Assembly (NCBI GenBank): GCA_023145535.1
Contig: JAGLDQ010000241.1
Location: 1 to 16,334, forward strand
From: Cocleimonas sp.
Lineage (GTDB): Bacteria; Pseudomonadota; Gammaproteobacteria; Thiotrichales; Thiotrichaceae
DNA length: 16,334 bases
Direction: 5' to 3'
Shown: positions 7,268 through 15,183 of the stretch, in pieces
Numbering within the stretch: the stretch's first letter is position 1
How the letters are laid out: each line of letters opens with the position of its first letter
Made by a program: the position numbers and the translations under genes
The notes under the pieces: generated by a model
Told to the model about the DNA's origin: nothing
Databases searched by the model: none
The model's input: only the letters and a program-made list of their open reading frames with translations

Positions 7268-8206
7268 CTAAGACTTCATCTTGCCCTTTTTAATTTGTTG
7301 CGCCTCCATTAGCTCAACTTCTCTTGCACCTGAAATAACAACCTCTGGATCAGGAACATAATCAATACTAGAATTAAGGCTTTGATAAGGCACAGCGTTT
7401 AAAATGGCTTTCATGGCATTCAATCTTGCTAAATGCTTATCATTAGAGCGAATAACCGTCCATGGGGCTTTATTAGTATGTGTATTACGTAACATTTTGT
7501 ATTTTTGTTCAGTAAAGTCATCCCAACGTTCCTGCGCCTGCAAGTCAACCTCACTCAATTTCCACTGCCTTAACGGATCATCTTTACGGCGATCAAAACG
7601 CTGTGATTGTTCACTTTTACTCACGCTAAAATACAGTTTAACTAGGATTGTACCTTGCCTCACCAGATCTTTTTCAAAACCTGTCACACCGTTCATAAAG
7701 TCCTTGTACTGCTTCTCACTACAAAAATCAAATACAGGCTCTACCATCGCACGATTATACCAACTGCGGTCAAAAAGAACCGTCTCACCACCGTGGGGTA
7801 ATTCGGCAATATATTTTTGGAAAAACCATTGTGTTTTTTGGTGATCCGTCGGTTTACCGAGTGCCACAATGCGGTAGTGCTTTTCATTCATATAGCGCGT
7901 TACACGACGAATAGTTCCGCCTTTTCCTGATGCGTCCCGACCTTCAAATAAAATAATCAAACGCGTCTGGGTTTCTTCCAAATACTTCTGCATTTGAATG
8001 AGTTCAGCCTGAAAGGGTTTTAGGCTTTTCTCTAATTTCTGTTTTTTTAGAATTTTCCTATCGTTTGCTGTTTTCTCACACGTTTTAAGCAACGACTCGT
8101 TCTGGCTTTTTAATTCTTTAATCTCTTGTTTAAGATATTTTTTCTTTACCTTTATTTTTTTTTTAGGAAGCTCGGGCGTTATTTTGATAGGACTTTCTTC
8201 AGTCAT
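7268..8206 (-). CDS. ppk2: Polyphosphate kinase 2 (class I PPK2)
   Basis: Transfers phosphate between polyphosphate and nucleoside diphosphates; single-domain class I enzymes mainly regenerate ATP or GTP from polyphosphate. The 312-residue protein has a lysine-rich, coiled-coil-prone N-terminus (~15-62), then the kinase core. Walker A is at 89-98 (GRDASGKGGT, K95), the Walker B-like DRSWYNR at 146-152, and the lid module RFDRRKDDPLRQWKLS at ~203-218. FEGRDASGKGG and the lid are diagnostic of PPK2. Length is normal for the single-domain group; substrate class is inferred. The start is firm: GAGGAAA lies 6-7 bases upstream of ATG 8206. It follows the universal stress protein gene on the same strand after 332 bases that hold their own promoter candidate, so it may be co-transcribed or separately expressed. 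The gene shows no damage. Confidence 0.96.
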   Translation of the reverse strand: MTEESPIKITPELPKKKIKVKKKYLKQEIKELKSQNESLLKTCEKTANDRKILKKQKLEKSLKPFQAELIQMQKYLEETQTRLIILFEGRDASGKGGTIRRVTRYMNEKHYRIVALGKPTDHQKTQWFFQKYIAELPHGGETVLFDRSWYNRAMVEPVFDFCSEKQYKDFMNGVTGFEKDLVRQGTILVKLYFSVSKSEQSQRFDRRKDDPLRQWKLSEVDLQAQERWDDFTEQKYKMLRNTHTNKAPWTVIRSNDKHLARLNAMKAILNAVPYQSLNSSIDYVPDPEVVISGAREVELMEAQQIKKGKMKS

Positions 8207-8538
8207 AATGATTTCCTCTTTTTGAAGGGTTTAGTTTTACAGTATTCACTGGCATTAAAATATTTAGCAATAGGTTAGGAGGATAAAGACTGAGCCTAAA
8301 TGACAGCCCATCTTGTTAATTCCTAATGAATAAAGGGATACCTTATCAAAAAGCTTCTTTCAAGAACAACAGGGCGGTTGGTGATGATTGATAAAAGCCA
8401 ATCAATAGGGAGAGATAAAATTACTTTCTCTATTCGCCGAGAGTATAAACCCAAGCATTATAAATATCTTTAACATCCGATCAAAGACAGGTTGGAAAGC
8501 ACAATTACTTTGGTAGATCAACTAACCCAATACTTATA
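8207..8538. other. Spacer between ppk2 and the universal stress protein gene
   Basis: No gene seen. On the minus strand it contains a promoter candidate (8457-8484) and a long ppk2 leader. That leader includes AATAGGGAGAG (8404-8414) pairing with CTTTCTCTATT (8424-8434, two G-T pairs) and ATTGAT-N8-ATCAAT (8387-8406). Hairpin AGTCCA/TGGACT (8541-8559) overlaps the USP stop codon just to the right. Confidence 0.6.
8457..8484 (-). promoter_or_regulatory. Candidate sigma70 promoter for ppk2
   Basis: On the minus strand TTGATC (8484-8479) precedes a perfect TATAAT (8462-8457) by 16 bases. Transcription would start near 8450, leaving a ~240-nt leader with potential stems before ppk2. Confidence 0.4.
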
Positions 8539-9450
8539 TCAGTCCAGCGTTATTGGACTAACAAAACTGTTCGGCTTCACGGTAACAACGGAACAATCTA
8601 GATCATCCAAGATTTTCTCCGCCGTATTACCAATGAAAAATCCCACTAAGCCAGTACGTGAAAGCATACCTAACATAACAAGAGCAATAGAGTTATCCCG
8701 CGCATAAGTAGACAATACTTTGGTTACATCACCTTCCAGTATTTCTATGCTAACTTTCAGATCAGAAATGTTCGATTGAGTGACTAATGCTTCAATCTCC
8801 GATAAGTTTTTTGCATCTGCTTCTGGCGTTGATTTATTAACAACATTAACAAGATGCAGTTCTTCTGTTGTCGCACGCTTGAATAGGCTGGTTAGCCTTA
8901 ATAACTCCTTATTTAAGGATTCATTACGATCTTCCAGTTTGTTATCAAAATGGATGCCCACCATCATCTTCTTTCTTTCATTTTTCTCTGGCTTAACCGC
9001 CCAAATAGGGCAAGGACAACGACGCATTATTTCTAATGAGGTACTGCCTAACATAGACTCTGCAATGGATTTATCGCGCGTACTGACCATTAACAAATCA
9101 TGATGTCCTCGCAACACTTGCTGAATAACACCTATACTCGGTTTTGCAGCAATTTTCACCAAACAGGTAATCTCATTATCAATGGGATTGTTATCCTGAT
9201 AAGAAGCAATCAAAGCTTCCAAGCTTTGCTGTCCATCATTCACTAATACTTTTTCTTGCTTTTCCGAGGAAAGGACTGAAACTTCAGGATCAGCAACCAC
9301 TTCAAGCACAATATAAACAAACGTCAATGTAATCGATTTATCCTGTCGTGCCATATCAAATGCACGCTGTATTTTTTCACTCTCTGCTTCTGCTTTAAAA
9401 TCAATTGAAACTAGTATATTTTTAAAAATATCCATAGGTTTATTAACCAT
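8539..9450 (-). CDS. Tandem universal stress protein (UspE-like)
   Basis: 303 residues made of two UspA-type domains, ~7-154 and ~160-294. Domain 1 opens FKNILVSIDF and ends with STRDKSIAESMLGSTSLEIMRR followed by CPCPIWAVKP, the usual C-terminal USP pattern, but the first glycine of the G-x2-G-x9-G(S/T) nucleotide motif is replaced by serine (S123), so ATP binding there may be altered. Domain 2 has GMLSRTGLVGFFIGNTAEKI at ~261-280 and closes with DCSVVTVKPNSFVSPI, very like UspE. Such proteins are cytoplasmic stress and persistence factors whose biochemical role is poorly defined. The start could be ATG 9450 or the in-frame ATG five codons later; neither has a good Shine-Dalgarno. A perfect FNR box lies about 220 bp upstream, and ppk2 follows on the same strand, suggesting an anaerobic or energy-stress module. 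Confidence 0.93.
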   Translation of the reverse strand: MVNKPMDIFKNILVSIDFKAEAESEKIQRAFDMARQDKSITLTFVYIVLEVVADPEVSVLSSEKQEKVLVNDGQQSLEALIASYQDNNPIDNEITCLVKIAAKPSIGVIQQVLRGHHDLLMVSTRDKSIAESMLGSTSLEIMRRCPCPIWAVKPEKNERKKMMVGIHFDNKLEDRNESLNKELLRLTSLFKRATTEELHLVNVVNKSTPEADAKNLSEIEALVTQSNISDLKVSIEILEGDVTKVLSTYARDNSIALVMLGMLSRTGLVGFFIGNTAEKILDDLDCSVVTVKPNSFVSPITLD

Positions 9451-9665
9451 CTAGGTTTAAGTAAATTAAAAAATAAGGACTCCAATTCAGAACCAATAAC
9501 ACAAATTTATAATCATCATTAAGTTACCAAATAATAGTCTGTATAAAAGCTAAAAACTACGCATAAACCATAACTCAGTTCAAGGTAACTCTCAACTATT
9601 GCTATTAATATAACCAAATCAATTTTTTATTATGGATAGAATATAGTCGCCTTATTGGATCCTCA

Positions 9666-9679
9666 TTGATCTATATCAA
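9666..9679 (-). promoter_or_regulatory. Perfect FNR/Anr box
   Basis: TTGAT-CTAT-ATCAA matches the FNR consensus TTGAT-N4-ATCAA at all ten defined bases. Reading toward the USP gene, TATTCT (9643-9638) is centred 32 bp downstream, exactly where the -10 should be if FNR binds at -41.5 as an activator. The site is oriented to drive USP, not the gene to its right, whose 3' end faces it. Confidence 0.75.
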
Positions 9680-9683
9680 TATC

Positions 9684-9698
9684 GCATGAAACTCATGC
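9684..9698. promoter_or_regulatory. 15-bp inverted repeat beside the FNR box
   Basis: GCATGA-AAC-TCATGC is a perfect inverted repeat with 6-bp arms, 4 bp beyond the FNR box on the promoter-distal side. It could be a second regulator site; no factor is recognised. Confidence 0.35.
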
Positions 9699-9783
9699 AA
9701 AATATTGATTTAACTATAATAAACAACAACTAATTAAAGAATAAACTTCACACTACGTTATACTAATAAGCACTAACCTAATA

Positions 9784-10767
9784 TCAAACAGGCATAAGAA
9801 AGATATGATGTATTCCCTGCCTCGGGTTTAGGCTTAAATCTTTTGTCTCAGTGACCTGCCCTGTTTGGGCGGATACCCGATAGTTACCCACAGGAAGGCT
9901 AAACTGCCGACTTGTTGTATTCGATGCGCTGACAGCATAATGACCATCACGTTGTTTAATTGATAAATTAACTGGGATTGGACGTTTGCCCTCCTTTGTT
10001 AACGCGGACAAACGCATTACGCCTGTTTCTATCGGCGATGTCGTGACGACAGATGCACCTCCTCCGCCATGAAAATCTTGCTGCATTGCCTGCTGATAAG
10101 CAAGTGCTTGCAGTCTACGCTGCACAACATCCCTCACCAAGGTATCAAATACACGACGCTGCCGTGAACCATGTCTTAACTCCAACGAATGCACAAATAA
10201 GGTCGCAGAAAGCCCTGCATTGTTGCGTTCATGAATATACTCATAAGCTCTTGATACCGAAACCAGCGGCATAACAGGTGTGTCTAATGGCTTATCTGTA
10301 TTCACCGCCCAAGCATGCTGTACACCACGCGCAAACTTAATACCAGGAAAACTTATTCCACGCATAGGGCCTGCACCACTGCCATGATAAGACAAGGTTA
10401 CCGGCCGTTTTCTAGTAATATCTTGAATAATACGGCTGATGTTATTCAAAGCATCTCGCTGTTGCGCCTGACTATGCCCCTTTGGTAACGGATGCACACC
10501 CAGCGTTACTAAATGGGGTGCAAGACCATAAATCGAACGCGCATTATGTCGATCAAACTCATAATCATTACTTGGATTACTACACTGAATAAAAACAGTA
10601 ACAGGGATACCGTGATCAGTAAGAAACTTTACCACCTCATAGGTACTACTCAAATGATGATCACCTGCATGGATATGATCAATCGTAAACACAACCTTGT
10701 CTAGTACCGGTGGATTTGCTGAAAATTTATATGTTTTTTGTATACTCGATAGCCTATACGCGGCCAT
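9784..10767 (-). CDS. Divergent NodB-fold (polysaccharide deacetylase-like) protein
   Basis: 327 residues. The N-terminal ~220 residues resemble the NodB/deacetylase beta-alpha barrel: FTID at ~27-30 followed by H31 (in place of TFDD), LGVHPLPKGHS with H92 and H98 (six residues apart, where classical enzymes have HxxxH), LSYHGSGAG at ~125-133 and LFVHSLE with H194 at ~190-196. An acid plus histidines in this order suggests a metal-dependent hydrolase, but the spacing differs from true chitin or peptidoglycan deacetylases, so the substrate is unknown. A glycine run (GGGG, ~234-237) links to a C-terminal beta-sandwich-like segment (~262-327). There is no signal peptide or membrane segment, unusual for an enzyme of cell-wall glycans. 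GAGGTGA lies just upstream of ATG 10767. The 109-bp palindromic element lies directly upstream. Confidence 0.6.
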   Translation of the reverse strand: MAAYRLSSIQKTYKFSANPPVLDKVVFTIDHIHAGDHHLSSTYEVVKFLTDHGIPVTVFIQCSNPSNDYEFDRHNARSIYGLAPHLVTLGVHPLPKGHSQAQQRDALNNISRIIQDITRKRPVTLSYHGSGAGPMRGISFPGIKFARGVQHAWAVNTDKPLDTPVMPLVSVSRAYEYIHERNNAGLSATLFVHSLELRHGSRQRRVFDTLVRDVVQRRLQALAYQQAMQQDFHGGGGASVVTTSPIETGVMRLSALTKEGKRPIPVNLSIKQRDGHYAVSASNTTSRQFSLPVGNYRVSAQTGQVTETKDLSLNPRQGIHHIFLMPV

Positions 10768-10810
10768 AACTCACCTCTTTTATCATTTTTTATAATTAAC
10801 TAATGCAGCG

Positions 10811-10919
10811 AATGGCAAGTTCACCCTGTAACTTGTGAGGATAAATTTTCAAGCACAGAGGAAAAATGCTTCAATGCCATCAAAAATTTAGCCTCGCATT
10901 CTTGAGTGAACTTGCCGTT
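10811..10919. repeat. 109-bp imperfect palindromic element (MITE-like or structured leader)
   Basis: Nearly the whole stretch folds on itself. Outer arms 10811-10824 and 10906-10919 pair over 14 positions with one G-T (core GGCAAGTTCAC / GTGAACTTGCC, perfect over 11). Middle arms 10834-10849 and 10883-10898 pair at 15 of 16 positions, with one G-T pair among them. Inner AAGCA (10851-10855) and TGCTT (10867-10871) close an 11-base loop. Terminal inverted repeats and no coding capacity suggest a miniature inverted-repeat element; no convincing target duplication is visible. It could alternatively be a strongly structured RNA leader of the downstream minus-strand gene. A second perfect hairpin, TGTACTA/TAGTACA (10923-10943), is adjacent. 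Confidence 0.6.
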
Positions 10920-10922
10920 TAC

Positions 10923-10943
10923 TGTACTAATAACTTTAGTACA
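10923..10943. terminator. Perfect 7-bp hairpin downstream of the PNPOx-like gene
   Basis: TGTACTA (10923-10929), 7-base loop, TAGTACA (10937-10943). On the minus strand it lies about 40 bases past the stop of the PNPOx-like gene. There is no T-run, so termination is only a possibility. Confidence 0.25.
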
Positions 10944-10984
10944 AATTATGATAAAAGCTGTGTAATGAGGTAAGTTACGGGTAA

Positions 10985-11536
10985 TTATGTATTTTTGCGT
11001 ATAATATGGGTTGGTTTACCATCAAGACTGATCTGGTTTTTATCTTGCCAATACGCTTGAATCCCCTCCTCACCTTTTTTAACAGCCCATTTTTTAAGCT
11101 GATCTCTTTCTTCAACATAATCAAAAAACGGCACTGCCATACCGCAAGAAGACTGTACTAGGTCAATAGTAAGATCAAATATTTGTCGCGCACCGACTGA
11201 GGGATCAAAGTGGGCGTATAACCCATCCCACTCTGCATCATTTTGATGCACCGCCTTAGCTGTTCCATACAAGCGAAGAATCAAAGGATTTCCTTCAAAA
11301 GCAGCAAACATGATTGTCATACGTGACATTTCGTCTATATGTGCCGCCGTCTCATTGCCACTTCCCGTTAAGTTCAACCAAATCACACGATTTTTGTTCA
11401 AAATGCGGAGTGAGTCCATTCCTTTAGGTGAAATATTTACCCGACTAGAAGCTGCGGCAGTCCCAATAAAATATAGTTTTTGCTGCTCAATAAAATCAAT
11501 TAACTTATCGTTTAACTCCGTGTATTGCTGTCCCAT
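10985..11536 (-). CDS. Pyridoxamine 5'-phosphate oxidase-like flavoprotein
   Basis: 183 residues with the split-barrel PNPOx fold. Recognisable blocks are LYFIGTAAASSRVNISPKGMDSL at ~21-43, VIWLNLTGSGNETAAHI at ~51-67 (a likely FMN phosphate-binding region), then MTIMFAAFEGNPLILRLYG at ~73-91. Members bind FMN or F420 and reduce or oxidise varied small molecules; the substrate here is unknown, and it lacks the C-terminal signature of true PdxH, so vitamin B6 synthesis should not be assumed. A cytoplasmic protein with no signal peptide. AGGA lies about 9 bases before ATG 11536. The downstream neighbour on the same strand is the NodB-like gene, but 217 bases with a palindromic element separate them, so an operon is doubtful. 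tRNA-Ser is divergent on the other side. Confidence 0.87.
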   Translation of the reverse strand: MGQQYTELNDKLIDFIEQQKLYFIGTAAASSRVNISPKGMDSLRILNKNRVIWLNLTGSGNETAAHIDEMSRMTIMFAAFEGNPLILRLYGTAKAVHQNDAEWDGLYAHFDPSVGARQIFDLTIDLVQSSCGMAVPFFDYVEERDQLKKWAVKKGEEGIQAYWQDKNQISLDGKPTHIIRKNT

Positions 11537-11703
11537 ACTCTTGTTTCCTATACTGTATTAACTTTCCCACAAAATAGCATAATAAGAAGATCAAAATAAA
11601 TAAAATTATTTTCAGTTCTTCCTTTACCTAACGCACTTGTACCTGTATTCTTGCCCCTCTCAAATTTATGGCTGTTTTCTTACAGCGACATAAAAATTGA
11701 AAT

Positions 11704-11795
11704 GGAGAAGTGGCCGAGAGGCCGAAGGCGCTCCCCTGCTAAGGGAGTATATGGTTTATCCCGTATCGAGGGTTCGAATCCCTCCTTCTCCGCCA
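11704..11795 (+). tRNA. tRNA-Ser (anticodon GCU), CCA encoded
   Basis: Acceptor arm GGAGAAG (11704-11710) pairs with CTTCTCC (11785-11791), then discriminator G and CCA to 11795. The anticodon stem CTCCC/GGGAG holds the loop CTGCTAA with anticodon GCT at 11738-11740, reading AGC and AGU. A long variable arm typical of serine tRNAs follows, then the T loop GGTTCGAATCC. No clear promoter was identified in the ~100 bases upstream. Confidence 0.97.
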
Positions 11796-11802
11796 TCATA
11801 TC

Positions 11803-11833
11803 GCTTTAAGTAGTCACTGCTTAAGGCTTTTTT
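11803..11833 (+). terminator. Intrinsic terminator of tRNA-Ser
   Basis: GCTTTAAG (11803-11810) pairs with CTTAAGGC (11820-11827), one G-T pair, 9-base loop, followed directly by six T residues (11828-11833). It starts 8 bases after the tRNA's CCA end. Confidence 0.85.
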
Positions 11834-12114
11834 ATTGCCCAAAATAATCATTCCTATACCAATTGATACCTTTGTAGGTAGGATTTATGCATTTTTTAAA
11901 ATTCCTCTGATGCTTTGTATTGATTAACAATATCCTTCCAGATTTTCATTGACTAAAAAGCCACCACGATAAATTGCTACCAGCCATTCTTTGAAAGCAC
12001 TTGTAAGCATAGATAGTCTTTATCCATCGATAAAAAACCCTTGCCTTTTTTCTAAAGCACACCTATATCTAATCAATAAAGCGTAATTTTTTAATGGGAT
12101 GAGGCAAAAGAAAA
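11834..12114. other. Spacer between tRNA-Ser terminator and glutamate dehydrogenase
   Basis: No gene supported. It contains a short hairpin TACCT/AGGTA near 11867-11881 and the dehydrogenase promoter candidate at 12041-12069. No integrase gene and no second copy of the tRNA 3' end are seen, so there is no sign of an island attached at this tRNA within the window. Confidence 0.6.
12041..12069 (+). promoter_or_regulatory. Candidate sigma70 promoter of the glutamate dehydrogenase gene
   Basis: TTGCCT (12041-12046), 17-base spacer, TATATC (12064-12069); both boxes match consensus at four of six bases. The start would be near 12077, giving a ~38-nt leader before ATG 12115. Confidence 0.45.
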
Positions 12115-15108
12115 ATGACACTCAAAAAAAATAGCCAAGCCGTAACGCAGCAAATCAATAAAATGATCTCGCTCAACACGCAAACATTAGATGAAAATTT
12201 GACATGGCTCGTTGAGCAAATGCATCCTTTGTTCTTCACCTTAAATCAGGCAGAAGTTGAAGCACTTTCAATGCTCACTAACAGTTTGAAACATATGGAT
12301 TACCATAAACGCCTCTTGCTCGTTGATACCTCTCACTTATTGATGCTCGCGCAAATCGACTCCCCAGGCTCTCTCTTTGCAACCTTGCAACAACTCCCTG
12401 AACGCGATATTTCTTATTCTGAATTAACGACCTCTGAGTCTTCTTTGCCTAACGCTAAAAACCGTCTTGAAGTATTACGTTTTGATTACGTAAAAAAGCT
12501 TGAAAGTGAAGTGTTGGAACAACTTAAAATCACACGCGTTCCTGACTCCGTGATGTTTTCTGTTTCTAATGCATTAAGCATTCGTTTCCCTCACTTTGAA
12601 CAAGACAAAATAAAGGATTTATTAACACTTTTACTGATTAATAACTCTGAATATATACGCGTATCATCCGCTGAGAGAATTGCTCGCTTACTTTATTTAT
12701 TTGCACAAACAAAACAAAATGATGGCATTCATTTTGATCTACAGAAAATAGAAGAACACGGGGCTTGTGAAGAGTACCGAGTCCTATTAGGAATGGCTAA
12801 TCCACCCGTAAAGGGATTCTTATTACAATTATTAGCAGTCTTTAACCGCTTAAATATTTCTGTCCACCGCTCTTATAGTCTTACCTTAAGTGACGGCATC
12901 CATCCTTATTTTTTATCAACATTCTATATTCGCTCTAGAGAAGATGATCTTTCAAAAGACAGTGAGCTTTATCTTAATTTGCAACGAGAAATTTATAATA
13001 CACAAATATTATTTGCCTATTCCAAAAGCTATCTCAAACTCGTTAAAACAGGGATTATTACAGGAGTGGATGCCAGTTTAGTGGATGCGCTGATTGGATT
13101 TTGTCACACAAATTTAGCCCATAGTCATCCTAATCGTTATTCACTCGAAGACATTCGACATGCTTTTCATAATCATCCCGACATTACCACGGACATTATT
13201 CAACTCTTTCATCTTCGCTTTCATCCTGAGCAAAGTAAAACAGGCTATAAAATAGCACTTCATCATATCAGCACACGAATCGAGAATTTTAATTCTGGGC
13301 GTAAAATTTTAGATCGGTTCCGTCGCACCGTTTTTAGTTGTGCCTTATCATTCATTAAACATTGCTTAAAAACCAATTTTTACGTCACCAAGAAACACGC
13401 CCTAGCCTTCCGTTTAGACCCTACTTACCTTGATGATTTGGGCGAAGAATTTACGCAAGATTTACCCACAGACCAACCCTTTAGAATTACCTATTTCTAT
13501 GGACGAAACGGAGTCGCTTATCATATTGGCTTTTCTGATATTGCCCGAGGTGGCTGGAGAACTATCATCACCCAAGGTCGGGATAATTATATCAACAGCG
13601 CTAACACCCTGTTTAAAGAAAACTATGTATTAGCCCACACCCAACATTTAAAAAACAAAGACATTTATGAAGGCGGCTCCAAAATGGTTGCGGTACTCCG
13701 TGCCGATACACAAGGGAATGATGAGTCGATCCGTCAACAACTTTATAAACTACAGCTGAGCTTTATTAGCGCATTTTTTGATATTTTTGTGACTAAAAAT
13801 GGACACGCAAAAGACCCCAGAGTGGTGGATTACTACGGTGAAGATGAACCCATTGAGTTAGGGCCTGATGAAAATATGCATGACCTTATGATTGAGATGA
13901 TTGCCAAAAAAGCCGTAAAACGCGGCTATTTATTAAAATCTGGTGTGATGTCTAGCAAAGAAATTGGCATTAATCATAAAGAATACGGCGTCACATCAAT
14001 CGGTGTCATTCGTTTTGCTGAAGTGACCATGAAGACCTTAGGAATCGATATGCATCAGGATTCTTTTAGCGTAAAAATGACAGGAGGGCCTAATGGTGAT
14101 GTCGCGGGCAATGGTATGAAGCTGTTGCTAGCGCGATGCCCTAACGTGAAAATCAAACTCATTATTGATGGCTCTGGGGTTTTATATGATCCTGAGGGGT
14201 TAAATCATCAAGCCCTTGCCGCTATTATTTTACGCTCTGATCTCGATGCTTATGATACCTCCGCACTGCATCAGGATGGATTTTTATTATATCGAAATCA
14301 AACTCAAAAAAAGGGTATTCGTGTTCTCTACAAAAAAACAGTGATGAACAGTAATGGACTAGAAGATCAGTGGATATCCAGTGACCGCTTGAATAAATTA
14401 TACAATAATCAACTCTTTAGCGTAAAAACAGATTTATTTATTCCTGCGGGAGGACGGCCTGAAACGATTGATATTGATAATGTGAGTAAATTCTTTGACA
14501 AAGAAGGGAATCCTAGCAGTAACGTCATTATTGAAGGTGCTAACTCTTTTATTACCCCAGAAGCACGGCTTGAATTGCAACGCCATCAAGTGGTGATTAT
14601 GCGTGATGCATCCGCAAATAAGTGTGGGGTTATTTCTTCATCTTATGAAATTATTGCCAACTTAATCCTAACGGATAAAGAATTTTTGGCAAATAAAACC
14701 ACCTATGTCAGTGATGTCATTACTATTTTAAATACAATGGCAGAAAGAGAAGCAACCTTAATACTAAAACGCTTTGCGGACAATAGTGACGCACTCCCTT
14801 ATACCGATATTTCAACGCATATCAGCCGCGAAATTAATCAACATTACGCGCATATATTTGAATATTTTCAAGCTAATCCTGAGTTATGCGATCAGCCTAA
14901 TTATTTAAATGCCATTTTATCTCATATGCCTCAACTAATTCGTCGTCATAAACAATTTAGCGATCGAGTAAAAGACCTTCCTGATAAGCTAAAATTTGCA
15001 ATACTAGCCAGTAAATTAGCTTCTACACTCGTCTATGAAGCGGATAATAATAGTATTTATGCTGGAATGATTGAAACTCAGGTTGCTAAGATTCCTACTT
15101 TTTCATAG
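12115..15108 (+). CDS. NAD-dependent glutamate dehydrogenase, 115-kDa type
   Basis: Converts L-glutamate and NAD+ to 2-oxoglutarate, ammonia and NADH, a catabolic link between amino acids and the citric acid cycle. The 997-residue length fits the compact L-GDH group of about 1000 residues rather than the ~1600-residue GDH-180 enzymes. The N-terminal ~440 residues are a family-specific regulatory region. The catalytic half shows GFSDIARGGWRT at ~472-483, GGSK at 520-523 (probable substrate-binding lysine), the Rossmann nucleotide motif GGPNGDVAGNG at ~657-667, FIPAGGRPETI near 773-783, EGANSFITPEAR at ~807-818 and NKCGVISSSYEI at ~835-846. All are intact, so it should be active. It is a cytoplasmic oligomer, often allosterically controlled. 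A GAGG sits about 10 bases before ATG 12115. It is monocistronic and converges with the peroxiredoxin gene. Confidence 0.96.
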   Translation: MTLKKNSQAVTQQINKMISLNTQTLDENLTWLVEQMHPLFFTLNQAEVEALSMLTNSLKHMDYHKRLLLVDTSHLLMLAQIDSPGSLFATLQQLPERDISYSELTTSESSLPNAKNRLEVLRFDYVKKLESEVLEQLKITRVPDSVMFSVSNALSIRFPHFEQDKIKDLLTLLLINNSEYIRVSSAERIARLLYLFAQTKQNDGIHFDLQKIEEHGACEEYRVLLGMANPPVKGFLLQLLAVFNRLNISVHRSYSLTLSDGIHPYFLSTFYIRSREDDLSKDSELYLNLQREIYNTQILFAYSKSYLKLVKTGIITGVDASLVDALIGFCHTNLAHSHPNRYSLEDIRHAFHNHPDITTDIIQLFHLRFHPEQSKTGYKIALHHISTRIENFNSGRKILDRFRRTVFSCALSFIKHCLKTNFYVTKKHALAFRLDPTYLDDLGEEFTQDLPTDQPFRITYFYGRNGVAYHIGFSDIARGGWRTIITQGRDNYINSANTLFKENYVLAHTQHLKNKDIYEGGSKMVAVLRADTQGNDESIRQQLYKLQLSFISAFFDIFVTKNGHAKDPRVVDYYGEDEPIELGPDENMHDLMIEMIAKKAVKRGYLLKSGVMSSKEIGINHKEYGVTSIGVIRFAEVTMKTLGIDMHQDSFSVKMTGGPNGDVAGNGMKLLLARCPNVKIKLIIDGSGVLYDPEGLNHQALAAIILRSDLDAYDTSALHQDGFLLYRNQTQKKGIRVLYKKTVMNSNGLEDQWISSDRLNKLYNNQLFSVKTDLFIPAGGRPETIDIDNVSKFFDKEGNPSSNVIIEGANSFITPEARLELQRHQVVIMRDASANKCGVISSSYEIIANLILTDKEFLANKTTYVSDVITILNTMAEREATLILKRFADNSDALPYTDISTHISREINQHYAHIFEYFQANPELCDQPNYLNAILSHMPQLIRRHKQFSDRVKDLPDKLKFAILASKLASTLVYEADNNSIYAGMIETQVAKIPTFS

Positions 15109-15139
15109 TGGATTCGAAAGAAGTATAGCTCACCAAAAC

Positions 15140-15165
15140 GTAGAAAGTGTAACGGTGCTTTCTAC
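15140..15165. terminator. Hairpin between convergent glutamate dehydrogenase and peroxiredoxin genes
   Basis: GTAGAAAG (15140-15147) and CTTTCTAC (15158-15165) form a perfect 8-bp stem with a 10-base loop, placed between the two stop codons. Its position suits a shared bidirectional terminator, but neither side has a proper T-tract. Confidence 0.4.
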
Positions 15166-15183
15166 ACCTGCTTAACTACCCTT

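Larger units (their letters stand above)
9451..9783. other. Regulatory region upstream of the universal stress protein gene
   Basis: Lies between the 3' end of the NodB-like gene and the USP start, both on the minus strand. It holds the FNR box (9666-9679), a flanking inverted repeat GCATGA-AAC-TCATGC (9684-9698) and -10-like sites (9638-9645). Between 9451 and about 9600 I see only AT-rich untranslated leader. No gene was found. Confidence 0.7.

Noticed and set aside
8387..8406. TTGAT...ATCAA as a second FNR box upstream of ppk2
   Set aside because: The half-sites are separated by 8 bases, not the 4 that FNR needs.
11924..12010. 28-codon minus-strand reading frame with plausible-looking protein sequence
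   Set aside because: Too short, no good ribosome-binding site, a stop codon close upstream in frame, and no family recognised; it could be chance or a decayed remnant.
11704..12114. tRNA-Ser as an integration site of a genomic island
   Set aside because: No integrase and no repeat of the tRNA 3' end were found in the window.
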